From a bacterium (GTDB lineage Bacteria; Krumholzibacteriota; Krumholzibacteriia; LZORAL124-64-63), in assembly GCA_018652925.1 (NCBI GenBank), contig JABIBH010000054.1:1-5383 (forward strand): a DNA stretch of 5,383 nucleotides, in the 5' to 3' direction. The translations under genes were made by a program, and so were the position numbers. Numbering within the stretch: position 1 is the stretch's first letter; the number at the start of each line of letters is the position of its first letter. Below, piece after piece: positions 1 through 4,694 of the stretch. The notes beneath the pieces were generated by a model that searched no databases, was not told the origin of the DNA, and worked only from the letters and a program-made list of their open reading frames with translations.

Positions 1-726
1 CGAGCCAAAACCGATCATGCCTGGCATGATCTGGTTGAAGGTCATCCAATGGCATTTACTGTACTTGTTCTGGTTGCGATTCTGATTGGTGGCATGGTAG
101 AAATTATACCAACCGTGATGACATCGCAGCAGATACCAGGTCAGATGGCTGAAGTTACAGCTCTGCAAAATGAAGATGGTGTATATCGATTCATGCAGGA
201 GCCATACAGTCCGCTTGAAGTAGAAGGTCGCGATATCTATGTGCGTGAAGGTTGTTACACCTGTCACAGTCAGATGGTTAGACCTTTCCGTCATGAGACT
301 CTTCGCTATGGTGAGTTCTCTCGTGCTTCGGAGTTTATCTACGATACTCCATTCCAGTGGGGATCAAAAAGAACTGGGCCGGACTTGCATAGAGTTGGTG
401 GCCGATATCCAAATCAATGGCACTACATGCATATGATGGATCCACGCGATATTTCATCAGGTTCAATTATGCCTGACTATGCTTTCATGAAAGACAAGAG
501 TGTTGATCTCAACAAGATTGCTGGAAAGATGTCTGTTCTCAGAACAATCGGTGTTCCATACAGCGACGAGCAGATTGAAACTGCCGCAGCAGTTGCCCTC
601 TCTCAAGGAGAGCTTATTGCAAAAGATCTTTCAGAGGCAAGAATCGAAATTGAGCCAGATAGCGAAATGGCCGCAATTATTGCCTATCTGCAAAGACTTG
701 GCCGAGGCCCGCAGGAGGTGAAGTAA
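1..726 (+). CDS. ccoO: cbb3 cytochrome c oxidase subunit II (CcoO), 5'-truncated by window; probably the C-terminal half of a CcoN-CcoO fusion
   Basis: Membrane-anchored monoheme cytochrome c subunit that passes electrons to the CcoN heme-copper centre. Seen: a membrane anchor (about codons 49-108) ending in GGMVEIIPT, then EGRDIYVREGCYTCHSQM with the heme site CYTCH at 253-267, the family blocks FQWGSKRTGPDLHRVGG and HMMDPRD, the likely axial Met in SIMPDY (M at 469-471), and the usual C-terminal AAIIAYLQRLG. The frame is open back to base 1 and the 16 codons before the ATG at 49 include no ATG, GTG or TTG; they read RAKTDHAWHDLVEGHP, and the H..(V/I)EG piece aligns with the family N-terminus. 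So the ATG at 49 is an internal Met and the real start is outside. In fused CcoN-CcoO proteins CcoO follows such a linker; fusion is inferred, not shown. Identity as CcoO is very secure. First gene of the visible operon, 1 nt before ccoQ. Confidence 0.96.
   Translation, partial: RAKTDHAWHDLVEGHPMAFTVLVLVAILIGGMVEIIPTVMTSQQIPGQMAEVTALQNEDGVYRFMQEPYSPLEVEGRDIYVREGCYTCHSQMVRPFRHETLRYGEFSRASEFIYDTPFQWGSKRTGPDLHRVGGRYPNQWHYMHMMDPRDISSGSIMPDYAFMKDKSVDLNKIAGKMSVLRTIGVPYSDEQIETAAAVALSQGELIAKDLSEARIEIEPDSEMAAIIAYLQRLGRGPQEVK
713..720 (+). promoter_or_regulatory. Ribosome binding site of ccoQ
   Basis: AGGAGGTG lies inside the last codons of ccoO, 7 nt before the ccoQ ATG at 728. It is a near-perfect anti-16S match and fixes the ccoQ start. 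Confidence 0.85.
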
Positions 727-727
727 C

Positions 728-916
728 ATGTTTCAGGAGTTCTATAACAACAGTAACTTGTTAGCTTGGCCTCTACTTGGATTAGGTATTTTTGTCACAA
801 GTTTCATGTTGGTGCTTTACTATGTTTTTGCAGTAATCAGCAAAAATGACAGAGATAAAATGGCAGCTCTTCCGCTTGAGCAGGAGTCAACAGGAGGGTC
901 CAGAAATGACCGATAA
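728..916 (+). CDS. ccoQ: cbb3 oxidase small subunit CcoQ/FixQ
   Basis: A 62-residue protein in the normal size range of CcoQ, the small membrane subunit that stabilises the cbb3 complex. Seen: a short N-terminal segment with NNSNLLAWP, one hydrophobic helix at about residues 12-36 (LLGLGIFVTSFMLVLYYVFA), then a charged cytoplasmic tail with DRDKMAALPLEQE. The tail phrase 'A-x-LPL-(acidic)' is common in this family. The start follows the ccoO stop by one base and has an excellent Shine-Dalgarno. The gene overlaps the start of ccoP by 11 nt. Sequence conservation in CcoQ is weak generally, so the call rests on size, topology and its place between ccoO and ccoP. No oddities seen. Confidence 0.9.
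   Translation: MFQEFYNNSNLLAWPLLGLGIFVTSFMLVLYYVFAVISKNDRDKMAALPLEQESTGGSRNDR
892..898 (+). promoter_or_regulatory. Ribosome binding site of ccoP
   Basis: AGGAGGG ends 7 nt before the ATG at 906. It decides the ccoP start: the frame is open to an earlier ATG at 846, but that one has no comparable site and would add 20 residues out of keeping with the family. Confidence 0.85.
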
Positions 917-1457
917 ATTAAGAGAACACAGTTTTGATGGTATACAGGAGTTTGATAATAAACTGCCAAATTGGTGGCTGTTTATTCTCTATGGTTCTAT
1001 TGTGTTTTCGTTAGGCTATTGGCTTGTTTTTCACACCTTCAAAATAGTCGATCTCCCTGTTGCTCAATACAACAAGGAAATGGTAGCAATTGCCGATGCT
1101 CAACTTGCAGCAGCAATGGAGGGTGGCATCACCAACGAAAGTTTGTTGATGATGGTAGATATGCCCGAAAGTCTTGCAGAAGGTAAAGCGCTGTTTGATC
1201 AATATTGCGTGGTCTGTCACCTTGAAAAAGGACAGGGGCTTGTTGGTCCAAACCTGACCGACAACTTCTGGATTCATGGTGCAGAACCTGTCAATATTCA
1301 CCACATAGTTACAAATGGTGTTCTTGATAAAGGTATGGTCGCATGGGGTAGTCAACTTGGACCAAAGAGGGTCAACAAGGTTGTTTCCTATGTCATGACA
1401 TTAAAGAATACAAACATAGAGGGTAAAGCTCCCGAAGGGGAACAAGTACCGGAGTAA
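906..1457 (+). CDS. ccoP: cbb3 cytochrome c oxidase subunit III (CcoP), short monoheme form
   Basis: Membrane-anchored cytochrome c that feeds electrons into the cbb3 oxidase. From the ATG at 906 it is 183 residues. Seen: the FixP-type N-terminus (HSFDGIQEFDNKLPNWW, residues 8-24), one membrane helix (about 25-45), a linker of about 50 residues, and a single class I cytochrome c domain (about 90-168) starting GKALFDQYCVVCH with the heme site at 101-105, the GPNLTDNFW stretch and a probable axial Met in KGMVAWG (M144). Classical CcoP has two such c-domains and is about 290-310 residues, so this is the one-heme form known from part of the family. The second domain is absent, not disrupted: the single domain directly follows the linker and the frame is intact. 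It overlaps ccoQ by 11 nt and precedes ccoG by 1 nt. Confidence 0.95.
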   Translation: MTDKLREHSFDGIQEFDNKLPNWWLFILYGSIVFSLGYWLVFHTFKIVDLPVAQYNKEMVAIADAQLAAAMEGGITNESLLMMVDMPESLAEGKALFDQYCVVCHLEKGQGLVGPNLTDNFWIHGAEPVNIHHIVTNGVLDKGMVAWGSQLGPKRVNKVVSYVMTLKNTNIEGKAPEGEQVPE

Positions 1458-1458
1458 A

Positions 1459-2859
1459 ATGAATCAAACTACTGAAGGTCGTCGACAAAAACGTCGGCGA
1501 CCTGACCTCAACACAGTCTACTCAATCAACGCTGATGGCTCCCGAAACTTTATCCAACCAGCAGATGTCATAGGAAAATGGCAGGTGATACGTAACTCGA
1601 TCAACTTCCTGCTGATGCTTGTTTATGTTGGATTACCGTGGTTGCAGATTGCCGATAAGCCAGCAGTACTAATCAATCTACCAAGCAGACAAGCGTGGAT
1701 TTTTGGTTTCAGTTATACTAATCAGGATTTTTATCTGGTGTCCGTTCTGCTCACTGCTGCCGGTTTCCTACTGTTTGTTCTGACTGCTCTGCTGGGTAGA
1801 ATATGGTGTGGTTATGCCTGTCCTCAGACTGTGTTTATGGAAGGTGTATTCAGGAAGTTTGAAAGATTGCTGGAAGGTGGAAGAGTAGCCAGGATTCGTC
1901 GTAATCAGGGGCCTTTAAACTTTGACAAGTTTTGGCGCAAAACAGTAAAGCATATTCTGTTCATTTTCCTGTCGGCTCTGATTGCTCATATATTCTTGTC
2001 ATATTTCTTTCCTGCAAAAGAAGTACTGAAGTTGGTTGCAACAGGATTCAGTGGTCACAGCAATGCTCTCTTCTGGACTCTTTTTTGGACCGGGATTCTT
2101 TATTTTAATTTCAGTTGGTTCAGAGAGCAGACTTGCCTGATTATCTGTCCTTACGGCAGATTGCAGTCATCTTTGATTGATGCCGATACTATTGTGATTG
2201 GCTACGATGAAGCACGCGGTGAGCCTAGAACAAAAGGTGCTGAAGGTGGCGATTGCGTAGATTGCTATCGTTGTGTTGAAGTTTGTCCAACTGGAATCGA
2301 TATCCGAAACGGTTTGCAGATGGAATGCATTGGTTGTGCAAATTGCATTGATGCCTGCAATGAGATAATGAAGAAAATTGATAAACCTGAAGGTCTTGTC
2401 AGATATGATTCTCAAACAGGTTTTGAAACAGGAAAACGGAAAAGTTTTATACGACCAAGACTATATGTATACTTGCTGATGGCATTAGTTGGTTTAACTG
2501 TAGCAACATTTGCAGTTAACAGCAGAACCAGTTTTCATGCCAATGTATTGCGCGCCAGAGGGATGCCATATGCAATAGAGGGCGAGCGTATCAGGAACCT
2601 GGTTAATCTCCATATTCAGAATAAGAATAGTGAGCAGTCACTATTCACAATTGAAGTTGCTGAAGAATTGAGAGAGAGTTTTGAAATCATCGTTCCACTA
2701 AAACAACTTCGATTGAAGAGTATGGAAGATGGCGAAACTCCAATTATAGTGTATTGTACATTTGATGATTACAAAGAGCCATTTCCGATATTTATTACGG
2801 TGAGTGACTCGTTGACAGGTAACAGCAAGCAGCTGGAAGTAATGTTTAAGGGGCCTTGA
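1459..2859 (+). CDS. ccoG: cbb3 oxidase assembly protein CcoG (FixG/RdxA type)
   Basis: A 466-residue polyferredoxin-like membrane protein, full length for the family. CcoG homologues act in maturation of the cbb3 oxidase, with cupric reductase activity reported for the family. Seen: a basic N-terminus (GRRQKRRRPD); predicted helices near 46-64, 90-112, 165-184, 203-220 and 335-352; the membrane motif CGYACPQ (C117, C121); a second Cys pair in REQTCLIICPYGR (C226, C230); two [4Fe-4S] motifs, C266-x2-C-x2-C-x3-CP (C276) and C290-x2-C-x2-C-x3-C (C300); and a C-terminal Ig-like FixG_C domain from about 360 to the end. The ATG follows the ccoP stop by one base; GGAG at 1451-1454 is the likely ribosome site, with a short 4-nt spacer that contains the ccoP stop. 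An RNA hairpin (1476-1503) sits at codons 6-15. All cysteines expected of the family appear present. Confidence 0.97.
   Translation: MNQTTEGRRQKRRRPDLNTVYSINADGSRNFIQPADVIGKWQVIRNSINFLLMLVYVGLPWLQIADKPAVLINLPSRQAWIFGFSYTNQDFYLVSVLLTAAGFLLFVLTALLGRIWCGYACPQTVFMEGVFRKFERLLEGGRVARIRRNQGPLNFDKFWRKTVKHILFIFLSALIAHIFLSYFFPAKEVLKLVATGFSGHSNALFWTLFWTGILYFNFSWFREQTCLIICPYGRLQSSLIDADTIVIGYDEARGEPRTKGAEGGDCVDCYRCVEVCPTGIDIRNGLQMECIGCANCIDACNEIMKKIDKPEGLVRYDSQTGFETGKRKSFIRPRLYVYLLMALVGLTVATFAVNSRTSFHANVLRARGMPYAIEGERIRNLVNLHIQNKNSEQSLFTIEVAEELRESFEIIVPLKQLRLKSMEDGETPIIVYCTFDDYKEPFPIFITVSDSLTGNSKQLEVMFKGP
1476..1503 (+). other. Strong potential RNA hairpin at the 5' end of ccoG
   Basis: Arms 1476-1486 (AGGTCGTCGAC) and 1493-1503 (GTCGGCGACCT) pair over 11 positions, with one U-G wobble and a 6-nt AAAAAC loop. 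It begins 15 nt after the ccoG start codon. No T-run follows, so it is not a terminator. Whether it affects translation or mRNA stability is unknown. Confidence 0.6.
2625..2646. repeat. Perfect 9-bp inverted repeat inside ccoG
   Basis: GAATAGTGA at 2625-2633 and TCACTATTC at 2638-2646 are exact reverse complements around a GCAG loop. It lies in the C-terminal Ig-like domain of ccoG (codons for KNSEQSLFT). No T-run follows, so it is not a terminator. It may be chance. Confidence 0.7.
2848..2853 (+). promoter_or_regulatory. Ribosome binding site of the small ccoH-like gene
   Basis: AAGGGG lies in the last codons of ccoG, 8 nt before the GTG at 2862. It supports GTG rather than the in-frame TTG at 2856, which would be only 2 nt away. 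Confidence 0.6.
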
Positions 2860-2861
2860 TT

Positions 2862-2987
2862 GTGAGAGAATGGTTAAAAGAACGACCCTGGTTTTGGATC
2901 GTGCTCTTCTTTATATTTGTTGTAGGTGCAAACGCAGCTTTTGTTGTGCTATCAATCATCAACAAGCCGATAGTCTTACCTCACTGA
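2862..2987 (+). CDS. 41-residue single-helix membrane protein; possible truncated CcoH/FixH
   Basis: A short GTG-start gene, read as MREWLKERPWFWIVL and onward to INKPIVLPH. Seen: a charged N-terminus, the aromatic run PWFWIVLFFIF and one membrane helix (about residues 9-34), then seven residues and a stop. It starts 2 nt after the ccoG stop with a good ribosome site, as the last member of the operon. In many cbb3 clusters the gene after ccoG is ccoH/fixH, a single-helix assembly protein of about 150-170 residues whose N-terminus has a PW(F/Y/P)W-like aromatic patch. Position, topology and this patch suggest a CcoH reduced to its membrane segment; the periplasmic domain is missing, and the downstream in-frame sequence does not continue it. 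It could instead be a genuine mini-subunit or an eroded remnant. That it is a gene is moderately likely; its identity is tentative. Confidence 0.6.
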   Translation: MREWLKERPWFWIVLFFIFVVGANAAFVVLSIINKPIVLPH

Positions 2988-3002
2988 GTTACTGATACTC
3001 AG
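2984..3002. repeat. Hairpin across the convergent stop codons
   Basis: CTGAGT (2984-2989) and ACTCAG (2997-3002) form a 6-bp stem with a 7-nt loop. It contains the TGA of the ccoH-like gene and the TAA of the transporter. There is no T-run on either side, so it is a weak candidate for a shared transcription end. Confidence 0.35.
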
Positions 3003-4368
3003 CACCCAGAATTACAGACACCACAATAGCACCTACCGCAATAGGTGCTACAAATCTGATCAGGAACAGCCAAACTGGAAATGCTGGAAGTTCGCCATGT
3101 CCTTCTTCCAGCTCGATACGGTTTTCCCTGACAGATAAAAACCATCCAGTAAACAGAGCAATCAATAGTCCGCCAACTGGCAGTAACCAGTTCGATGCCA
3201 GATAGTCCATCGTTCCAAACATTCCAACTGTTGTTTCTTTTCCAAACAGGTTGAAGCTGGAAAGTTTGCTGTTGGCACCAAGACTCAAGGCGTTCAGTGA
3301 ACCAAATATAAATACAGAAAAGGCAACAGTCAGAGCTGCTCTTTTGCGCGACCACTTCAGCTCATCAATCGAGTAACTTGAGATAACTTCCAGCAAGCTG
3401 ATGGTGCTTGTCAGTGCTGCAAAAGCGACCAGAAAATAAAACATCGTCATGATGAAATTTCCGCCAGGCATTTTTACAAAAACAGTTGGCAGAGTTGTGA
3501 ACAAAATACCGGCACTTTTACTGATCTGCATGTCAGGGTTACTGAAAATAATCGAGAACATTACAACACATGCCAGAATTGCAACAAGCGTATCGAGTAG
3601 TGTAATCTGCAGGGCAGCTTTTGGAATGGAATCGGTTTTGCGCATGTAACTGCCATAAGTCAGGATACAACCCATGCCCAGACTTAAAGTAAAGAATGCG
3701 TGACCCATAGCTTCAAGCACGGCCCCACGAGTCAGTGTAGAGAAGTCAGGGTGGAAAAGGAAATGCATCGCTTTCTCAAAGCCGGCAGTTGTTGTGGCAT
3801 AGATTGCCAATGAAGCAAGAATCAGCAGGAGAATCGGCATCAGGATTTTAGATACTCTTTCAATCCCGCGTTTAACTCCAAAAATCACAGCAGTGGTTGT
3901 GAAAGTCATGAATAGGAAGAGGCCAATTATCTGTTGAGTGCCGTTTGCTGTATAGTCACCAAAAAATGTATCAAGTTCTTGTGGAACTGCAGCCATGTTG
4001 CCAAGCTCACCAGAGATTGCCATCACAATGTATCGCAAAGTCCAACCTGCAACCACAGAGTAGTAGGAGAGAATTACAAATCCTGCAAGTACGCCCAGAA
4101 AGCCTACTGGAGTCCAAAGTTTGCCACCAAGTTTGTTGAATGCCCCAACCGCATTGAGTTGAGTCCTGCGACCAATCAAAGTCTCTGCCATCATTATCGG
4201 TAGACCGACCAGCGCGATTGCAGCAATGTAAACCAGAACAAATGCTCCGCCGTTATTTTCATATGTGATGTACGGGAATTTCCAGAGGTTACCAAGTCCA
4301 ACAGCAGACCCTGCTGCTGCCAGAATAAATCCAAGTTTACCACTCCACTGTCCACGAGACTGAGACAT
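2989..4368 (-). CDS. Sodium-dependent transporter of the NSS/SNF family (LeuT fold)
   Basis: A 459-residue inner-membrane Na+-coupled symporter; relatives carry amino acids or similar amines, but the substrate cannot be told here. Seen: TM1 with AAAGSAVGLGNLWKFPY (residues 17-33, the unwound Na+/substrate-site helix), TM2 with NNGGAFVLVY, TM3 with SYYSVVAGW (101-109, holding the conserved substrate-site Tyr), TM6 with AFFTLSLGMG (224-233), TM8 with FAALTSTISLLE (316-327, Na2-site region) and TM10 with LPVGGLL. About 11 helices are predicted, as in the short bacterial NSS proteins. The extracellular gate Arg of LeuT (R30) is Lys here (K30). Start: the ATG at 4368 with AAGGAG 6 nt upstream. An upstream in-frame TTG at 4431 is rejected because it lies within the predicted -35 box. 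Convergent with the oxidase operon and divergent from the gene at 4695; no functional tie to either is visible. Confidence 0.95.
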   Translation of the reverse strand: MSQSRGQWSGKLGFILAAAGSAVGLGNLWKFPYITYENNGGAFVLVYIAAIALVGLPIMMAETLIGRRTQLNAVGAFNKLGGKLWTPVGFLGVLAGFVILSYYSVVAGWTLRYIVMAISGELGNMAAVPQELDTFFGDYTANGTQQIIGLFLFMTFTTTAVIFGVKRGIERVSKILMPILLLILASLAIYATTTAGFEKAMHFLFHPDFSTLTRGAVLEAMGHAFFTLSLGMGCILTYGSYMRKTDSIPKAALQITLLDTLVAILACVVMFSIIFSNPDMQISKSAGILFTTLPTVFVKMPGGNFIMTMFYFLVAFAALTSTISLLEVISSYSIDELKWSRKRAALTVAFSVFIFGSLNALSLGANSKLSSFNLFGKETTVGMFGTMDYLASNWLLPVGGLLIALFTGWFLSVRENRIELEEGHGELPAFPVWLFLIRFVAPIAVGAIVVSVILGAEYQ

Positions 4369-4372
4369 CTGT

Positions 4373-4385
4373 TTCTCCTTGAGAA
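4373..4385 (-). promoter_or_regulatory. Ribosome binding site of the NSS transporter, within a small hairpin
   Basis: On the minus strand AAGGAG (4380-4375) is 6 nt before the ATG at 4368 and decides the start. It lies in a TTCTC-AAG-GAGAA dyad (4385-4373) of 5 bp with a 3-nt loop, so part of the site can pair. The stem is weak. Confidence 0.7.
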
Positions 4386-4404
4386 GGTTCAATTGTCTGG
4401 AGAG

Positions 4405-4431
4405 ATTATATTTTATGGTGGGAATCGTCAA
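4405..4431 (-). promoter_or_regulatory. Candidate sigma-70 promoter of the NSS transporter
   Basis: Minus strand: -35 TTGACG at 4431-4426 (5/6) and -10 TATAAT at 4410-4405 (6/6), with a 15-nt spacer, shorter than the ideal 17. Transcription would begin near 4398, giving a leader of about 30 nt before the ATG at 4368. Confidence 0.5.
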
Positions 4432-4440
4432 GAGGCCTCT
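4431..4440. repeat. 10-bp palindrome next to the NSS -35 box
   Basis: AGAGGCCTCT is a perfect palindrome abutting and sharing one base with the candidate -35 box. It is also flanked by GTCAA (4427-4431) and TTGAC (4444-4448) in inverted orientation. It could be an operator; no regulator family is suggested by the sequence. Confidence 0.4.
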
Positions 4441-4578
4441 GGGTTGACATCTATATTTAAGTTTTGAACCCCATAGCTATCATATGAAATTCTTTGTTTG
4501 TGCGTAACTTGCAGTAATCAATTGAGTTAATGGTGACAGAAGAAGTTGATAATTCATGGCACAATGAGTTGCAGTGGA

Positions 4579-4597
4579 GATGTTGAAATATTACATC
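4579..4597. repeat. Short dyad GATGT-N9-ACATC
   Basis: Inverted 5-bp arms with an AT-rich 9-nt centre, located 18 nt upstream of the candidate -35 box of the rightward gene. This is a suitable place and shape for an activator or repressor site, but short enough to be chance. Confidence 0.25.
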
Positions 4598-4614
4598 ATC
4601 TTTTGGTAGACGAA

Positions 4615-4643
4615 TTGACCTGAATCCCCTAGAATGGTAGCGT
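4615..4643 (+). promoter_or_regulatory. Candidate promoter of the exported-protein gene
   Basis: -35 TTGACC (4615-4620, 5/6), an exact 17-nt spacer, and -10 TAGCGT (4638-4643, 3/6) preceded by TG one base upstream (4635-4636), the extended -10 pattern. The weak -10 makes this tentative. The leader would be about 45 nt. Confidence 0.35.
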
Positions 4644-4680
4644 GTTAAATATCAGTTGTTGAGACCGAAAGAATAATAAT

Positions 4681-4690
4681 AAGGGGGGAG
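4681..4690 (+). promoter_or_regulatory. Ribosome binding site of the exported-protein gene
   Basis: A purine-rich AAGGGGGGAG tract ends 4 nt before the ATG at 4695. Its AAGGGG half has an 8-nt spacing and its GGAG half a 4-nt spacing. The run of six Gs is unusual. Confidence 0.65.
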
Positions 4691-4694
4691 TGAA

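Larger units (their letters stand above)
4369..4694. other. Divergent intergenic region between the NSS transporter and the exported-protein gene
   Basis: About 326 nt with no supportable gene on either strand and AT-rich relative to the gene that follows. It holds the leader and promoter candidate of the transporter (left), a 10-bp palindrome at the transporter -35 box, a dyad at 4579-4597, and a promoter candidate and ribosome site for the rightward gene. No tRNA, riboswitch or terminator was recognised. Confidence 0.7.

Noticed and set aside
49..51. ATG as the start of a free-standing CcoO
   Set aside because: It would remove the conserved H-x-x-V-E block just upstream; the frame is open to the window edge, so this Met is internal. 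A weak GAAGGT before it is not enough.
846..908. Earlier ATG at 846 for ccoP (203 residues)
   Set aside because: It lacks a ribosome site, would overlap ccoQ by 71 nt, and the added 20 residues are just ccoQ read in another frame; the ATG at 906 has AGGAGGG at ideal distance.
1011..2415. Minus-strand open frames (1011-1355, 2167-2415) opposite ccoP and ccoG
   Set aside because: They lie antisense to clearly coding, conserved domains and show no family features of their own.
2988..3030. Continuation of the ccoH-like gene past its stop by readthrough
   Set aside because: The in-frame sequence after TGA reads only about 13 residues before another stop and has no CcoH character.
4369..4431. 21-residue N-terminal extension of the NSS transporter from a TTG at 4431
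   Set aside because: The TTG belongs to the candidate -35 box and the extension covers the -10 box; the ATG at 4368 has AAGGAG and gives the normal family N-terminus.
4505..4520. FNR/Anr-like box (TTGCAGTAATCAA)
   Set aside because: It is one base too short for TTGAT-N4-ATCAA and the left half does not match.
4556..4572. sigma-54 promoter (TGGCAC ... TTGCA)
   Set aside because: The GG-to-GC spacing is 11 nt instead of the required 10, and sigma-54 promoters tolerate this poorly. No activator site was evident.
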